A model generated the notes under the pieces. The model did not search any database, was not told the DNA's origin, and saw only the letters and a program-made list of their open reading frames with translations. Positions 22,603-29,888 of a DNA stretch of 33,045 nt are shown here, in pieces. Both the position numbers and the translations under genes were made by a program. The stretch's first letter is position 1. Each line of letters opens with the position of its first letter. This DNA comes from Helicobacter sp. GTDB lineage: Bacteria; Campylobacterota; Campylobacteria; Campylobacterales; Helicobacteraceae. The stretch is from NCBI RefSeq assembly GCF_029067145.1, contig NZ_JAIEFA010000082.1:1-33045 (forward strand), in the 5' to 3' direction.

Positions 22603-23833
22603 AAATTCTATTGTTGTCAAAATCACCATTTTGTTCATCGTGGCAATTATTTGTTTGGGCGCATTTTCTTATTATTTTATTCGGGAAGAAATCAACGAAA
22701 ATATCCTAAAAGACCAGCTCAAATACAACCAATTCCTCGCCACAATCAATCAATTAGTGCGTTTTGGCGGGAATGTGGATTTGATTGAAAAATACCTCAA
22801 AGAATTAGATTTACACCAAATCCAAGATGCCAAAATATTAGAGCAATTCCAAAACCATTTGACGCAGAATCTCACCAATGGAATGATTGCAAAAATTATC
22901 AAACAAGAAAATGGCATTTATCTCTTTTTGCAAACTCCGCAAGAATGGAAACTCTATGGCGGACTTTATTCGCATAGACTTTTTAATTATTACATTATTA
23001 CATTTTTTGCTTTTTTGGTTGTTGTGTTTTTGTTTGCATTAGTTATCAAAAGCATTTTGCCTCTTAAAATTTTGCGCAAAGAGATTCGTAAATTTGCCGA
23101 TGGGCAGACAAATATTTCTTGCAAAATTAATCAAAATGACGAAATTGGCGAACTTGCGCGCGAATTTGAAAATGCCGCAGAAAAAATTAATGCCCTAAAC
23201 CAATCCCGACATCTTTTCTTGCGCTCCATTATGCACGAACTTAAGACGCCGATTACCAAAGGTAGAATTACGGCAGAAATGATTGATAATCCACTTTACA
23301 AAAAGCGACTTTGTAGCGTGTTTGAGAGGCTTAATAGCCTTATTAATGAGTTTGCAAAAATTGAAGAGTTAAGCTCACGCAATTATTGCCTCAACAAGCA
23401 AGATTATGTCCTAAAGGACATTTTGAATCGCGTTTTTGCAATGTTGCTTTTGGACAAAGAACAAATCAAGGAATCATTCCTTTTGCCTAGTGAAAATTAT
23501 CTTTTGCATTGTGATTTTGAAATGCTGACTTTGGCGATTAAAAACCTGCTAGACAATGCACTAAAATACAAAACCAAAGATAAGGTAGAAATTAAGGTTG
23601 AAGATGAGAATCTTGTGATTGCAAACTTCGGCGCGCCTCTGCCTTATAGCCTAAAAGACCACGCAAAGCCCTTTTTCAAAGACAACAAATCCAATAAAAA
23701 TGGCGGATTGGGCTTGGGTATTTATATCGTCAAAAGCACTTTGGAATCCCAAGAGTTAAAGCTAGATTATCGCCACGAAAAAGACAAAAATTATTTCCTG
23801 ATTCAAGGCATTATCACAAACACCAAATCTTAA
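22595..23833 (+). CDS. arsS: Acid-sensing histidine kinase ArsS
   Basis: A 412-residue membrane sensor kinase. TM1 is at about 9-27. A periplasmic domain of about 105 residues follows, containing His74, His88 and His127 as candidates for pH sensing. TM2 is at about 133-153, then HAMP, the H box with His214 in FLRSIMHELKTPITKG, the N box AIKNLLDNALKY and the G box GGLGLGIYIVKS. The phosphorylated residue of H. pylori ArsS, as I recall, is also His214. It pairs with the response regulator, overlaps it, and is followed after nine bases by hemB, matching the H. pylori gene order from memory (HP0166-HP0163). No homopolymer tract capable of phase variation is visible here, unlike the C tract I recall in some H. 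pylori arsS alleles. Confidence 0.9.
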   Translation: MIKNSIVVKITILFIVAIICLGAFSYYFIREEINENILKDQLKYNQFLATINQLVRFGGNVDLIEKYLKELDLHQIQDAKILEQFQNHLTQNLTNGMIAKIIKQENGIYLFLQTPQEWKLYGGLYSHRLFNYYIITFFAFLVVVFLFALVIKSILPLKILRKEIRKFADGQTNISCKINQNDEIGELAREFENAAEKINALNQSRHLFLRSIMHELKTPITKGRITAEMIDNPLYKKRLCSVFERLNSLINEFAKIEELSSRNYCLNKQDYVLKDILNRVFAMLLLDKEQIKESFLLPSENYLLHCDFEMLTLAIKNLLDNALKYKTKDKVEIKVEDENLVIANFGAPLPYSLKDHAKPFFKDNKSNKNGGLGLGIYIVKSTLESQELKLDYRHEKDKNYFLIQGIITNTKS

Positions 23834-23842
23834 AGGAGAAAT

Positions 23843-24808
23843 ATGTTTAAACGTTTAAGAAGAGTTCGGCTAAACCCTGTTGTAAGGAATCTTGTAGAAG
23901 AAACCACTTTGCGGACAAAAGATTTAATTTATCCGCTTTTTATCACACACGGAGAGGGCATAAAAAATGCTATTGCTTCAATGCCTGATGTGTATCAATT
24001 CAGCATTGACAATGCGCTAAAAGAGTGTGAAGAGTTAGAAAAACTAGGCATTGAAGCGATTATGCTTTTTGGGATTCCGGCGATTAAAGACAGCGTAGGA
24101 AGTGAAGCACTAAGCGAGGAAGGCATTATCGCGCAAGCCTTGCGCGCAATCAAAGCAAAATTCCCACAAATGCTTTTATGCGTGGATTTATGCTTTTGTG
24201 AATACACAGACCACGGACATTGTGGAATCCTAAACCCAAAACTCCAAAGCGTGGATAATGATTTAACTTTAGAGATTCTAAACAAGCAAGCCCTTGTGCT
24301 AGCACAAGCGGGGGCAGACTTGATTGCTCCTAGCGGAATGATGGACGGAATGATAGAATCTTTGCGTAACGCCCTAGATAGCGCAGGATTCTCTCATATC
24401 CCACTGATGAGCTATTCTACCAAATTTGCAAGCGGCTATTATGGACCTTTCCGCGATGTTGCAAACAGCACCCCAAGCTTTGGAGACCGCAAAAGCTATC
24501 AACAAAACCCAGCAAATCGCAGAGAGGCGATATTGGAGAGCTTAGAGGACGAAAGACAAGGTGCGGATATTTTAATGGTTAAACCCGCGCTTGCCTATTT
24601 GGATATTGTGCGGGATATTAGGGAGCACACTCTTTTGCCACTCGCAGTTTATAATGTAAGCGGGGAGTATGCAATGCTGAAATTTGCGCAAAAAAACAAT
24701 TTGATTGATTATGAACGCGTTTTGCTAGAAACAATGATTGGTTTCAAACGCGCGGGAGCAGACATTATCATTACCTACCACGCAAAAGAAATTGCCAAGC
24801 TATTATAG
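23843..24808 (+). CDS. hemB: Delta-aminolevulinic acid dehydratase (porphobilinogen synthase) HemB
   Basis: HemB joins two 5-aminolevulinates into porphobilinogen for haem. The 321-residue protein has the zinc-type active-site loop DLCFCEYTDHGHCG (three cysteines) rather than the magnesium-type loop. The Schiff-base lysines lie in YSTKFASGYYGPFRD and MVKPALAYLD. The start follows AAAGGAGA. It is translationally close to arsS, as in H. pylori, and haem supply fits the many cytochromes in the window. The stop codon TAG lies inside the left end of repeat copy 4. Confidence 0.96.
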   Translation: MFKRLRRVRLNPVVRNLVEETTLRTKDLIYPLFITHGEGIKNAIASMPDVYQFSIDNALKECEELEKLGIEAIMLFGIPAIKDSVGSEALSEEGIIAQALRAIKAKFPQMLLCVDLCFCEYTDHGHCGILNPKLQSVDNDLTLEILNKQALVLAQAGADLIAPSGMMDGMIESLRNALDSAGFSHIPLMSYSTKFASGYYGPFRDVANSTPSFGDRKSYQQNPANRREAILESLEDERQGADILMVKPALAYLDIVRDIREHTLLPLAVYNVSGEYAMLKFAQKNNLIDYERVLLETMIGFKRAGADIIITYHAKEIAKLL

Positions 24809-24926
24809 GACTCGCGGGATTCTATCGCAAGGATAGATTGGTATGCGTCCTTGTGAGAAGTCATTAGGCTTCGTGGCGCACGACTTGCGAAGCAGTTTGC
24901 CCGCTTTGAGCCGCAAATCCATAATA
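24802..24926. repeat. Dispersed composite repeat, copy 4
   Basis: The left end TATTATAG overlaps the hemB stop codon. It is followed by a perfect stem TCTATC-GCAAG-GATAGA (24821-24837), which could also end hemB transcripts. The right unit reads GTCCTTGTGAG, stem GAAGTC-ATTA-GGCTTC with one T-G wobble (24857-24872), then CGTGGCGCACGACTTGCGAA and the usual extension to GCAAATCCATAAT. The flanks match copies 1 and 6, while the stem is unique. Confidence 0.75.
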
Positions 24927-24955
24927 ATGCAGCAAATAGAAAAAACAATGGAATC

Positions 24956-25459
24956 TTACGCCTTAATCCCTTGCAGAATCTCGCTTAAAATATCTATTGT
25001 CTTTGTCTTTCGCGCTTCAAATTGTGCTTGGCTCTCAAACGCGCCATTGCTTAAATGCCCGCTTTGTACTCTATCGTTTTGCAATGCAAAAATTGTCTCA
25101 TCAAGCAAATCTTGGATTTTTTCTGGGCTAGATTCTAGGCTACTCTCCCTTCGTACTTGGTTGAAAATCGCCTTATCTAGCTTAGAAACATCACTGATTC
25201 CTTGTGCTTTCATCGCCTTTTCTATGTCGTTGGCAAATTTTGCCGCAAGGGCAAGGGCGCGTGTCCCTCTATCAAGTGTAGGTGTGGAATCCTCTTGCTT
25301 GTTTTGGCTTTCACTTTCCCATTGCGTTAGTTTTTCCTCTGTTGGCACTACCATACCAAGATACTCGCCAAAGGTTTTCGTCTGCTCTTGGGATTGCGAA
25401 GTTTGATGAGAGGGATTCCTATATAGGGATAAATCCTGATAATTTTGTGTGATTTGCAT
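24956..25459 (-). CDS. Unidentified hydrophilic protein
   Basis: A 167-residue, hydrophilic, Gln/Ser-rich protein with no signal peptide or membrane segment. The N-terminus (MQITQNYQDLSLYRNPSHQ) is polar and probably disordered; residues about 65-165 look helical (RALALAAKFANDIEKAMK, KIQDLLDETIFALQND). No family is recognised. The start has a good AAGGA, eight bases after the stop of the exported protein gene, so the two are an operon. A longer frame on the opposite strand (24843-25406) begins inside the repeat and is judged spurious. Confidence 0.65.
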   Translation of the reverse strand: MQITQNYQDLSLYRNPSHQTSQSQEQTKTFGEYLGMVVPTEEKLTQWESESQNKQEDSTPTLDRGTRALALAAKFANDIEKAMKAQGISDVSKLDKAIFNQVRRESSLESSPEKIQDLLDETIFALQNDRVQSGHLSNGAFESQAQFEARKTKTIDILSEILQGIKA

Positions 25460-25467
25460 AGGAATCC

Positions 25468-26082
25468 TTACTTAATATAAATACTTGTGCTCATTGTGGG
25501 ACCAACATTAATGGAACGCGCTGTGTAAGTAAATGTGCCATTGGTATTGCTAGGCTTGGAAATATCCCAAACTTCCAACCAACCATAAACAATGTTACTA
25601 TTATTGACTGCGCCTTGACATTCTATCATTGTTGCCTGATTTCCTGCGAAAGTTGCACTATCTGTGCTTCTGCCTCCATAGCCTACAACTCCCGTAATAA
25701 CTTCAAATGGATTGCCCCCGTGATTGATAATTGTTTCTGTTTGAGTATCGCTAGGAATCTCTTCACAATCATAGCCTGTTTGCTCTTTCATTTGAGACGA
25801 ACACACTCCTATGATATACACAGCACTTACAGGTGGGGCTGCTGCCTTTGTGGCTTCGTTATTTTTATTTGCCTCATACGCTTTTTTCATTCTCTCTAAA
25901 GATTTATCAAATTTCCCACTAAGGATTCTTTCCTTTAGTGGAGAATTTGGCTCTACATAGAAATTCATACCATTTCTCGTAATTTTCTCTTTATCCTCTG
26001 TGGTATAGTTGCTATCTGCACCAAATGCGATTGTGCAACTCAAAACACTTGCCAACGCAAGACTTAAAGCTTTTCTTGTCAT
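25468..26082 (-). CDS. Exported protein of unknown function
   Basis: A 204-residue protein with a signal peptide (MTRKALSLALASVLSCTIAF, cut after FGA). A charged segment (25-85) is followed by an Ala/Pro linker and a domain with three cysteines, in IGVCSSQ, GYDCEE and MIECQG. The later part is Gly-, Thr- and Ser-rich and beta-like (GGRSTDSATFAGNQ, FTYTARSINVGP). No family is recognised. The charged N-terminal part contains NGMNFYVEPNSPLKER. It is probably periplasmic or surface-exposed. It is coupled to the following 167-residue gene, so the two products may act together. Confidence 0.7.
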   Translation of the reverse strand: MTRKALSLALASVLSCTIAFGADSNYTTEDKEKITRNGMNFYVEPNSPLKERILSGKFDKSLERMKKAYEANKNNEATKAAAPPVSAVYIIGVCSSQMKEQTGYDCEEIPSDTQTETIINHGGNPFEVITGVVGYGGRSTDSATFAGNQATMIECQGAVNNSNIVYGWLEVWDISKPSNTNGTFTYTARSINVGPTMSTSIYIK

Positions 26083-26171
26083 TTTGACCCTTTAAAATAA
26101 GATATGTAGAATCCTAAGCAAAAAGTATGCCAACATTAAGATTCTGTTGTTTTATTTTTCTAAAGTTCTAT

Positions 26172-26210
26172 ATTATGGATTGCTTCGGCGTTTCATTCCT
26201 CGCAAGGACA
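26172..26210. repeat. Dispersed repeat, copy 5 (left unit)
   Basis: ATTATGGATTGCTTCGGCG opens the copy and CTCGCAAGGAC closes it, matching the left units of copies 1 and 6. The middle does not form a good stem. A short TTGCA-CCCT-TGCAA stem lies just beyond (26222-26235), near the uup stop codon. Confidence 0.65.
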
Positions 26211-26248
26211 AAAATCAGCTATTGCACCCTTGCAAGAAACTTGATTCA

Positions 26249-28201
26249 TTAAAGTTGCGATTCCTTTTCCTCTAGCTCTAAATATTGCGTAATCTTTTCT
26301 TCGCACAATGCCTTTTTGGATTCTAACTCCACAGACTTTTCTTGTAATTCTTGCACACCCAAATCCCCTTTAAACAACGCCTCCTCAAGCCCTTTAATTT
26401 CTAATTCTAGGCTTTCAATCTCTTGGGGCAGAATCTCTAGTAGTCGTTTCTCTTTGTAGCTTAGCTTTGTCTTTTTGGGAGCTTGAGTTTGCGCCTCTTG
26501 AGAATCCTTAAACTCACAAGAAGTTTGTTGCGATTCTAACTCTGCGCTAAACGCCTTGTATTCGCACAATTCGCTTTCAATCTCCAAATATTCGCTAAAG
26601 CTTTTGTGCGATTCCACCACCTCGCCACTTCCCTTAAAAACATACAATTTTTGTGCAATCTTATCCACAAAATAGCGGTCGTGGCTCACAAAAATAATTG
26701 CCCCCTCAAAACTTTGCAAATATTCCTCTAAAATATTAATCGTGGGAATATCCAAATCATTCGTCGGCTCGTCTAGTATCAAGCAATCATAGGTTTTGGT
26801 AAAGAGTAAGGCAAGAGCGACGCGATTCTTTTCTCCACCGCTTAATGCGCCAATTTTTTTATCCAAAAATTCTTTGGGGAACAAAAAATTTTTCAAATAA
26901 CCAAAAATGTGCATACTTTTGCCGCGCACTTCAATATGGTCTCCGCCAAAAGGACAAAAAGTCTCTAACAAATCCTTGCTATCGTCTAAGTTTTCGCGGT
27001 GCTGGTCAAAATAGCCTATTTTCATTTCTCCCCTCTCCACGCTCCCACTGCTTGGCTGAATCTGTCCCAAAAGCAGTTTAAGCAAAGTAGATTTACCTGC
27101 GCCATTGCGCCCCACGATTGCGATTTTATTGCCTTGTAGAATCCTTGTTGTCAATCCACGAATCAAGGTTTTTCCGCCGATTTCTACACAGAGATTCTTT
27201 GTCTCAAACAGCATTTTTTTGCGATTGCTGCCCTCTTCTTGATTGAAATGCTTGCGCTCTCTTTCTAGCTCCAAAGTCATTTTGCGAATGATGGAGGGAT
27301 TACTTTTAGCCTCTTGACGCATTTGCATTAGTCGCTCCTTGCGTCCCTCATTGCGTTTTACTCTCGCACGAACCCCGCGCGCGAGCCACTCTTCCTCTGC
27401 TTTTAAATGTTTCAAAAGCGTTTCGTGGCTTTTTGCTAGGCTTAGGAGCAAAGCTTCCTTTTGGTGCAAATAATCACTATATCCGCCCTTAAAATGCCGT
27501 AATCTTCCCTCTTCTACCTCTACAACCCGCGTTGCGATTCTATCAATAAAATATCTATCGTGGCTGATAAAAACTAGGGTAAAATTCGCACGCAAAAGCA
27601 TAGATTCCAAAAACTCTACCATTTGCACATCTAGGTGGTTTGTCGGCTCATCAAGCAGTAAAATATCTGGTTTGGATAGCAAAAGACAAGCAAGTGCGAC
27701 GCGCTTTTGCTCTCCGCCACTTAGCAAATTCACGAACCTATCTTGCAAAGATTCTAGCGCAAAAGTTTCTAATACTTGTTTCACTTTGGATTCCAAATCC
27801 CAAGCGTTATGGTGGTCAATCAAGCTAGACAGCTCCGCATATTCTCGCAAAAGAGCCTTATCCTCTGGAATCTCTTGCAGTTGCTTTGCCACTTCAAAAT
27901 AACGCGTCCTTGCGAGATTAAGGGATTCCAAAGCCTCCAAAATTGCCTCTTTAGCTGTTTGTCCTGCTTTGAAATGTGGCTTTTGGATTAAATACTTAAT
28001 CTCCAAATCTCCCTCTTGCATACGCGCTCCCTCATCGGGTTCTACCTCGCCACTTAGGATTTTCAACAAAGTAGATTTGCCCGCTCCATTGCGCCCCACG
28101 ATTGCTATGCGTTCCCCCTCGTGAATGTGCAAGGAAACATCTTGCAAAATCACTTTATAATCGTATTGTTTGGAAACATTCTGCAAAGAAAGATTAGCCA
28201 T
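26249..28201 (-). CDS. uup: ABC-F ATPase Uup
   Basis: A 650-residue soluble protein with two ABC domains and no membrane part, so an ABC-F translation or DNA-stability factor rather than a transporter. Domain 1 has Walker A GRNGAGKS (36-43), LSGGEQKRVALA and LLLDEPTNHLDV. The linker has EEWLARGVRARVKRNEGRKERL, typical of Uup. Domain 2 has a second GRNGAGKS, LSGGEKNRVALA and LDEPTNDLDI. The C-terminal 80 residues are a coiled coil like the Uup DNA-binding tail. ATG 28201 overlaps the lgt stop by eight bases, and family alignment supports MANLSLQNVS as the N-terminus. Confidence 0.92.
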   Translation of the reverse strand: MANLSLQNVSKQYDYKVILQDVSLHIHEGERIAIVGRNGAGKSTLLKILSGEVEPDEGARMQEGDLEIKYLIQKPHFKAGQTAKEAILEALESLNLARTRYFEVAKQLQEIPEDKALLREYAELSSLIDHHNAWDLESKVKQVLETFALESLQDRFVNLLSGGEQKRVALACLLLSKPDILLLDEPTNHLDVQMVEFLESMLLRANFTLVFISHDRYFIDRIATRVVEVEEGRLRHFKGGYSDYLHQKEALLLSLAKSHETLLKHLKAEEEWLARGVRARVKRNEGRKERLMQMRQEAKSNPSIIRKMTLELERERKHFNQEEGSNRKKMLFETKNLCVEIGGKTLIRGLTTRILQGNKIAIVGRNGAGKSTLLKLLLGQIQPSSGSVERGEMKIGYFDQHRENLDDSKDLLETFCPFGGDHIEVRGKSMHIFGYLKNFLFPKEFLDKKIGALSGGEKNRVALALLFTKTYDCLILDEPTNDLDIPTINILEEYLQSFEGAIIFVSHDRYFVDKIAQKLYVFKGSGEVVESHKSFSEYLEIESELCEYKAFSAELESQQTSCEFKDSQEAQTQAPKKTKLSYKEKRLLEILPQEIESLELEIKGLEEALFKGDLGVQELQEKSVELESKKALCEEKITQYLELEEKESQL

Positions 28202-29048
28202 TTTTGCGATTCCCAATCCCTAGCGTATTCTCCTCTGAAGCTTGCGCCCTCTTATAAAGCCACAATACCAAGCAGAATCCGCCGATAAGCAAGGACAAAA
28301 GTTGTCCCAAAGTCAGCCAATCAAACGCGATAAAACCAAGTTGCGCATCAGGCTCTCTAAAAAACTCTGCGACAAAGCGCATAAAAGAATACCACACGCC
28401 ATACAAGATTCCAATTTCACCCACAAACCGCGCTCTTTTGCGCCAAAAATATAGAATCGCAAATACCAAAATACCCTCTAAAAATGCTTCATAAAGTTGG
28501 CTTGGGTGTCTTAAAATGCCCTCTACATAGATTCCGATTCCGCTTGTGCTCTCGCGCCCGACCAACTCTTGATTTAAAAAATTCCCAATCCGCCCAAACA
28601 CATAACCAAGCGGAACACTAAGCCCCACTAAATCCATAAAAAGCCAAAAATCAACCTTTTTGACTTTTGCAAACCAAAGCGAAGCAACCAAAAATCCAAT
28701 CACCGCCCCGTGATAGCTCATTCCACGAATCCCTACGAAGTTGCCCTCCCTATCAAATGGATTGAAAATCTCCCAAGGGTGGCTTAAATAATAACTCGTC
28801 CAAGGGTCATAAAACAAAATATATCCAAGCCTCGCGCCCAAAATCACGCCAATCTCAACCCAAATAAAATAACTATCTAAAAGCGCGTTAGAAATAGGAT
28901 AATTATCTATCTTGACAAAAACTTTGGCAACCAAAAGCGCGACAAGCAAAGCAAGCACATACATCAGTCCATACCAATGCACCGGAATCCCAAAAACAAA
29001 AAATGCAATGGGGTCAAAATGACTATAAATAGAGTTCCATGCTGTCAT
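28194..29048 (-). CDS. lgt: Prolipoprotein diacylglyceryl transferase Lgt
   Basis: Lgt transfers diacylglycerol from phosphatidylglycerol to the lipobox cysteine of prolipoproteins, in the inner membrane. The 285-residue protein has about seven helices, the Lgt signature GRIGNFLNQELVGR (152-165), His113 in GMSYHGA and HPSQLYE (181-187). The start at 29048 (MTAWNSIYSHFDPIAF) matches the N-terminus I recall for H. pylori Lgt; an in-frame extension to 29138 would add an unrelated hydrophobic stretch that overlaps the upstream gene fully. It overlaps the STAS-like gene by 26 bases and uup by eight. Confidence 0.94.
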   Translation of the reverse strand: MTAWNSIYSHFDPIAFFVFGIPVHWYGLMYVLALLVALLVAKVFVKIDNYPISNALLDSYFIWVEIGVILGARLGYILFYDPWTSYYLSHPWEIFNPFDREGNFVGIRGMSYHGAVIGFLVASLWFAKVKKVDFWLFMDLVGLSVPLGYVFGRIGNFLNQELVGRESTSGIGIYVEGILRHPSQLYEAFLEGILVFAILYFWRKRARFVGEIGILYGVWYSFMRFVAEFFREPDAQLGFIAFDWLTLGQLLSLLIGGFCLVLWLYKRAQASEENTLGIGNRKNG

Positions 29049-29334
29049 TGACAACCTCAAAAAACTGGTGCAATCCCAAGCGCACAAAAGTATCATACAA
29101 ATAAGGGCTTGCGATATAAAAGTGAAATTTAAAGCCATTTTTGCGCGCTAGTTTTAAACAATAGCCAAGAATGTAAAAATTCACTTCTTTTGCCTGTGGA
29201 ATCTCAAAATGCAATTCTACATTTGGCTCGTTTTTGCGCTTTTCTAGGAGCATTTTCATATCGTGATAATCGCTAACTTCCTTGATTTTGCCACGCAAAA
29301 TATAAACATTGTCTTTTACTTTTTTGATTTTCAA
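29023..29334 (-). CDS. Small STAS-like protein
   Basis: A 103-residue cytosolic protein. The pattern of an N-terminal strand pair (NVYILRGKI), LHFEIPQAKEVNFYILGYCLKLARK, FHFYIASPYLYDTFVRLGL and HQFFEVVNDSMELYL fits the STAS or anti-sigma-antagonist fold, with the last helix-strand LGLHQFFEV being typical. There is no conserved phosphoacceptor Ser in a DS(S/T)G motif, so a phospho-switch is unlikely. It is the first gene of the leftward operon with lgt and uup. The function is unknown. Confidence 0.7.
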   Translation of the reverse strand: MKIKKVKDNVYILRGKIKEVSDYHDMKMLLEKRKNEPNVELHFEIPQAKEVNFYILGYCLKLARKNGFKFHFYIASPYLYDTFVRLGLHQFFEVVNDSMELYL

Positions 29335-29451
29335 AACTTAACCTCTTGCAAATAAATAATAAATTCTAGCAAAAAGCGACTAAAGATTCCACTGCATTAG
29401 CGCAAAACCTTATAAAAGGTTGTGTCCAATTCAAAGATTGTTTTATGCAGG

Positions 29452-29626
29452 ATTATGGATTGCTTCTGGTGATACCCTCTCAATGACGCAGTGGTAAGCC
29501 TTTCTGTCCTTACGAGAATCGCTTGCAATTCGTAGCAAACTAACCATTAGTCATTGCGAGAAAATTTGCAAAATTTTCGTGGCGTGCGTTGCGAAAGCAA
29601 CTCACCCACACTTGCAAATCTATAAT
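29452..29626. repeat. Dispersed composite repeat, copy 6 (three units)
   Basis: Ends ATTATGGATTGC (29452-29463) and GCAAATCTATAAT (29614-29626). The left unit ends CTCAATGACGCAG. A middle unit GTCCTTACGAG, AATCG-CTTG-CAATT, CGTAGC (29506-29537) carries nearly the same stem as copy 3b. The right unit is TCATTGCGAG with the perfect 8-pair stem GAAAATTT-GCA-AAATTTTC (29560-29578), then CGTGGCGTGCGTTGCGAAAG and the long extension. Confidence 0.8.
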
Positions 29627-29676
29627 CTCAAACTTTCACAAATCAAACAATGGAATCTAAAAGGCGAGATTCTAAG

Positions 29677-29721
29677 TTATAGATTGCTTCGTCATTCACT
29701 TCGCTCATTCCTCGCAATGAC
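29677..29721. repeat. Dispersed repeat, copy 7 (single unit)
   Basis: TTATAGATTGCTTCG at the left and CTCGCAATGAC at the right, 45 bases in all. The centre carries a direct TCATTC repeat and forms no good hairpin, so this copy does not follow the paired-stem rule. Confidence 0.7.
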
Positions 29722-29749
29722 TAAAATCGTGAAATTACAAATATGCTTA

Positions 29750-29794
29750 ATTATGGATTGCCGCGATTCCGCTAGCGCAGAATCTCGCAATGAC
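29750..29794. repeat. Dispersed repeat, copy 8 (single unit)
   Basis: TTATGGATTGC at the left and CTCGCAATGAC at the right. The centre pairs GATTC with GAATC (29765-29769 with 29780-29784), then GC with GC after one mismatch. The unit follows copy 7 after 28 bases, in the same orientation. Confidence 0.7.
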
Positions 29795-29888
29795 GAGATT
29801 CCACCTTACAAAGTCTCACAAAAATAAGCAGTGATGATAAATTTATGTTAAAATCCACCCTAAACTATCCACAATCAAAGGCAACAAA

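Larger units (their letters stand above)
29335..29888. other. Long divergent intergenic region filled with repeats
   Basis: Over 550 bases between the STAS-like gene and bioA. From 29452 to 29794 it holds at least five units of the dispersed repeat (copies 6, 7 and 8). The remaining flanks carry the two promoters: TATGTTAAAAT at 29844-29854 may be the bioA -10 region. Short reading frames cross the repeats but do not resemble proteins. Confidence 0.75.

Noticed and set aside
22595..23833. Phase-variable C tract in arsS as recalled for some H. pylori strains
   Set aside because: No long homopolymer is present in this arsS and the frame is intact to the G box and beyond.
24843..25406. A 187-codon rightward reading frame antisense to the 24956-25459 gene
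   Set aside because: It begins inside repeat copy 4, is rich in Ser, Cys and Leu like many antisense frames, and has no Shine-Dalgarno. The minus-strand gene has AAGGA and an operon partner.
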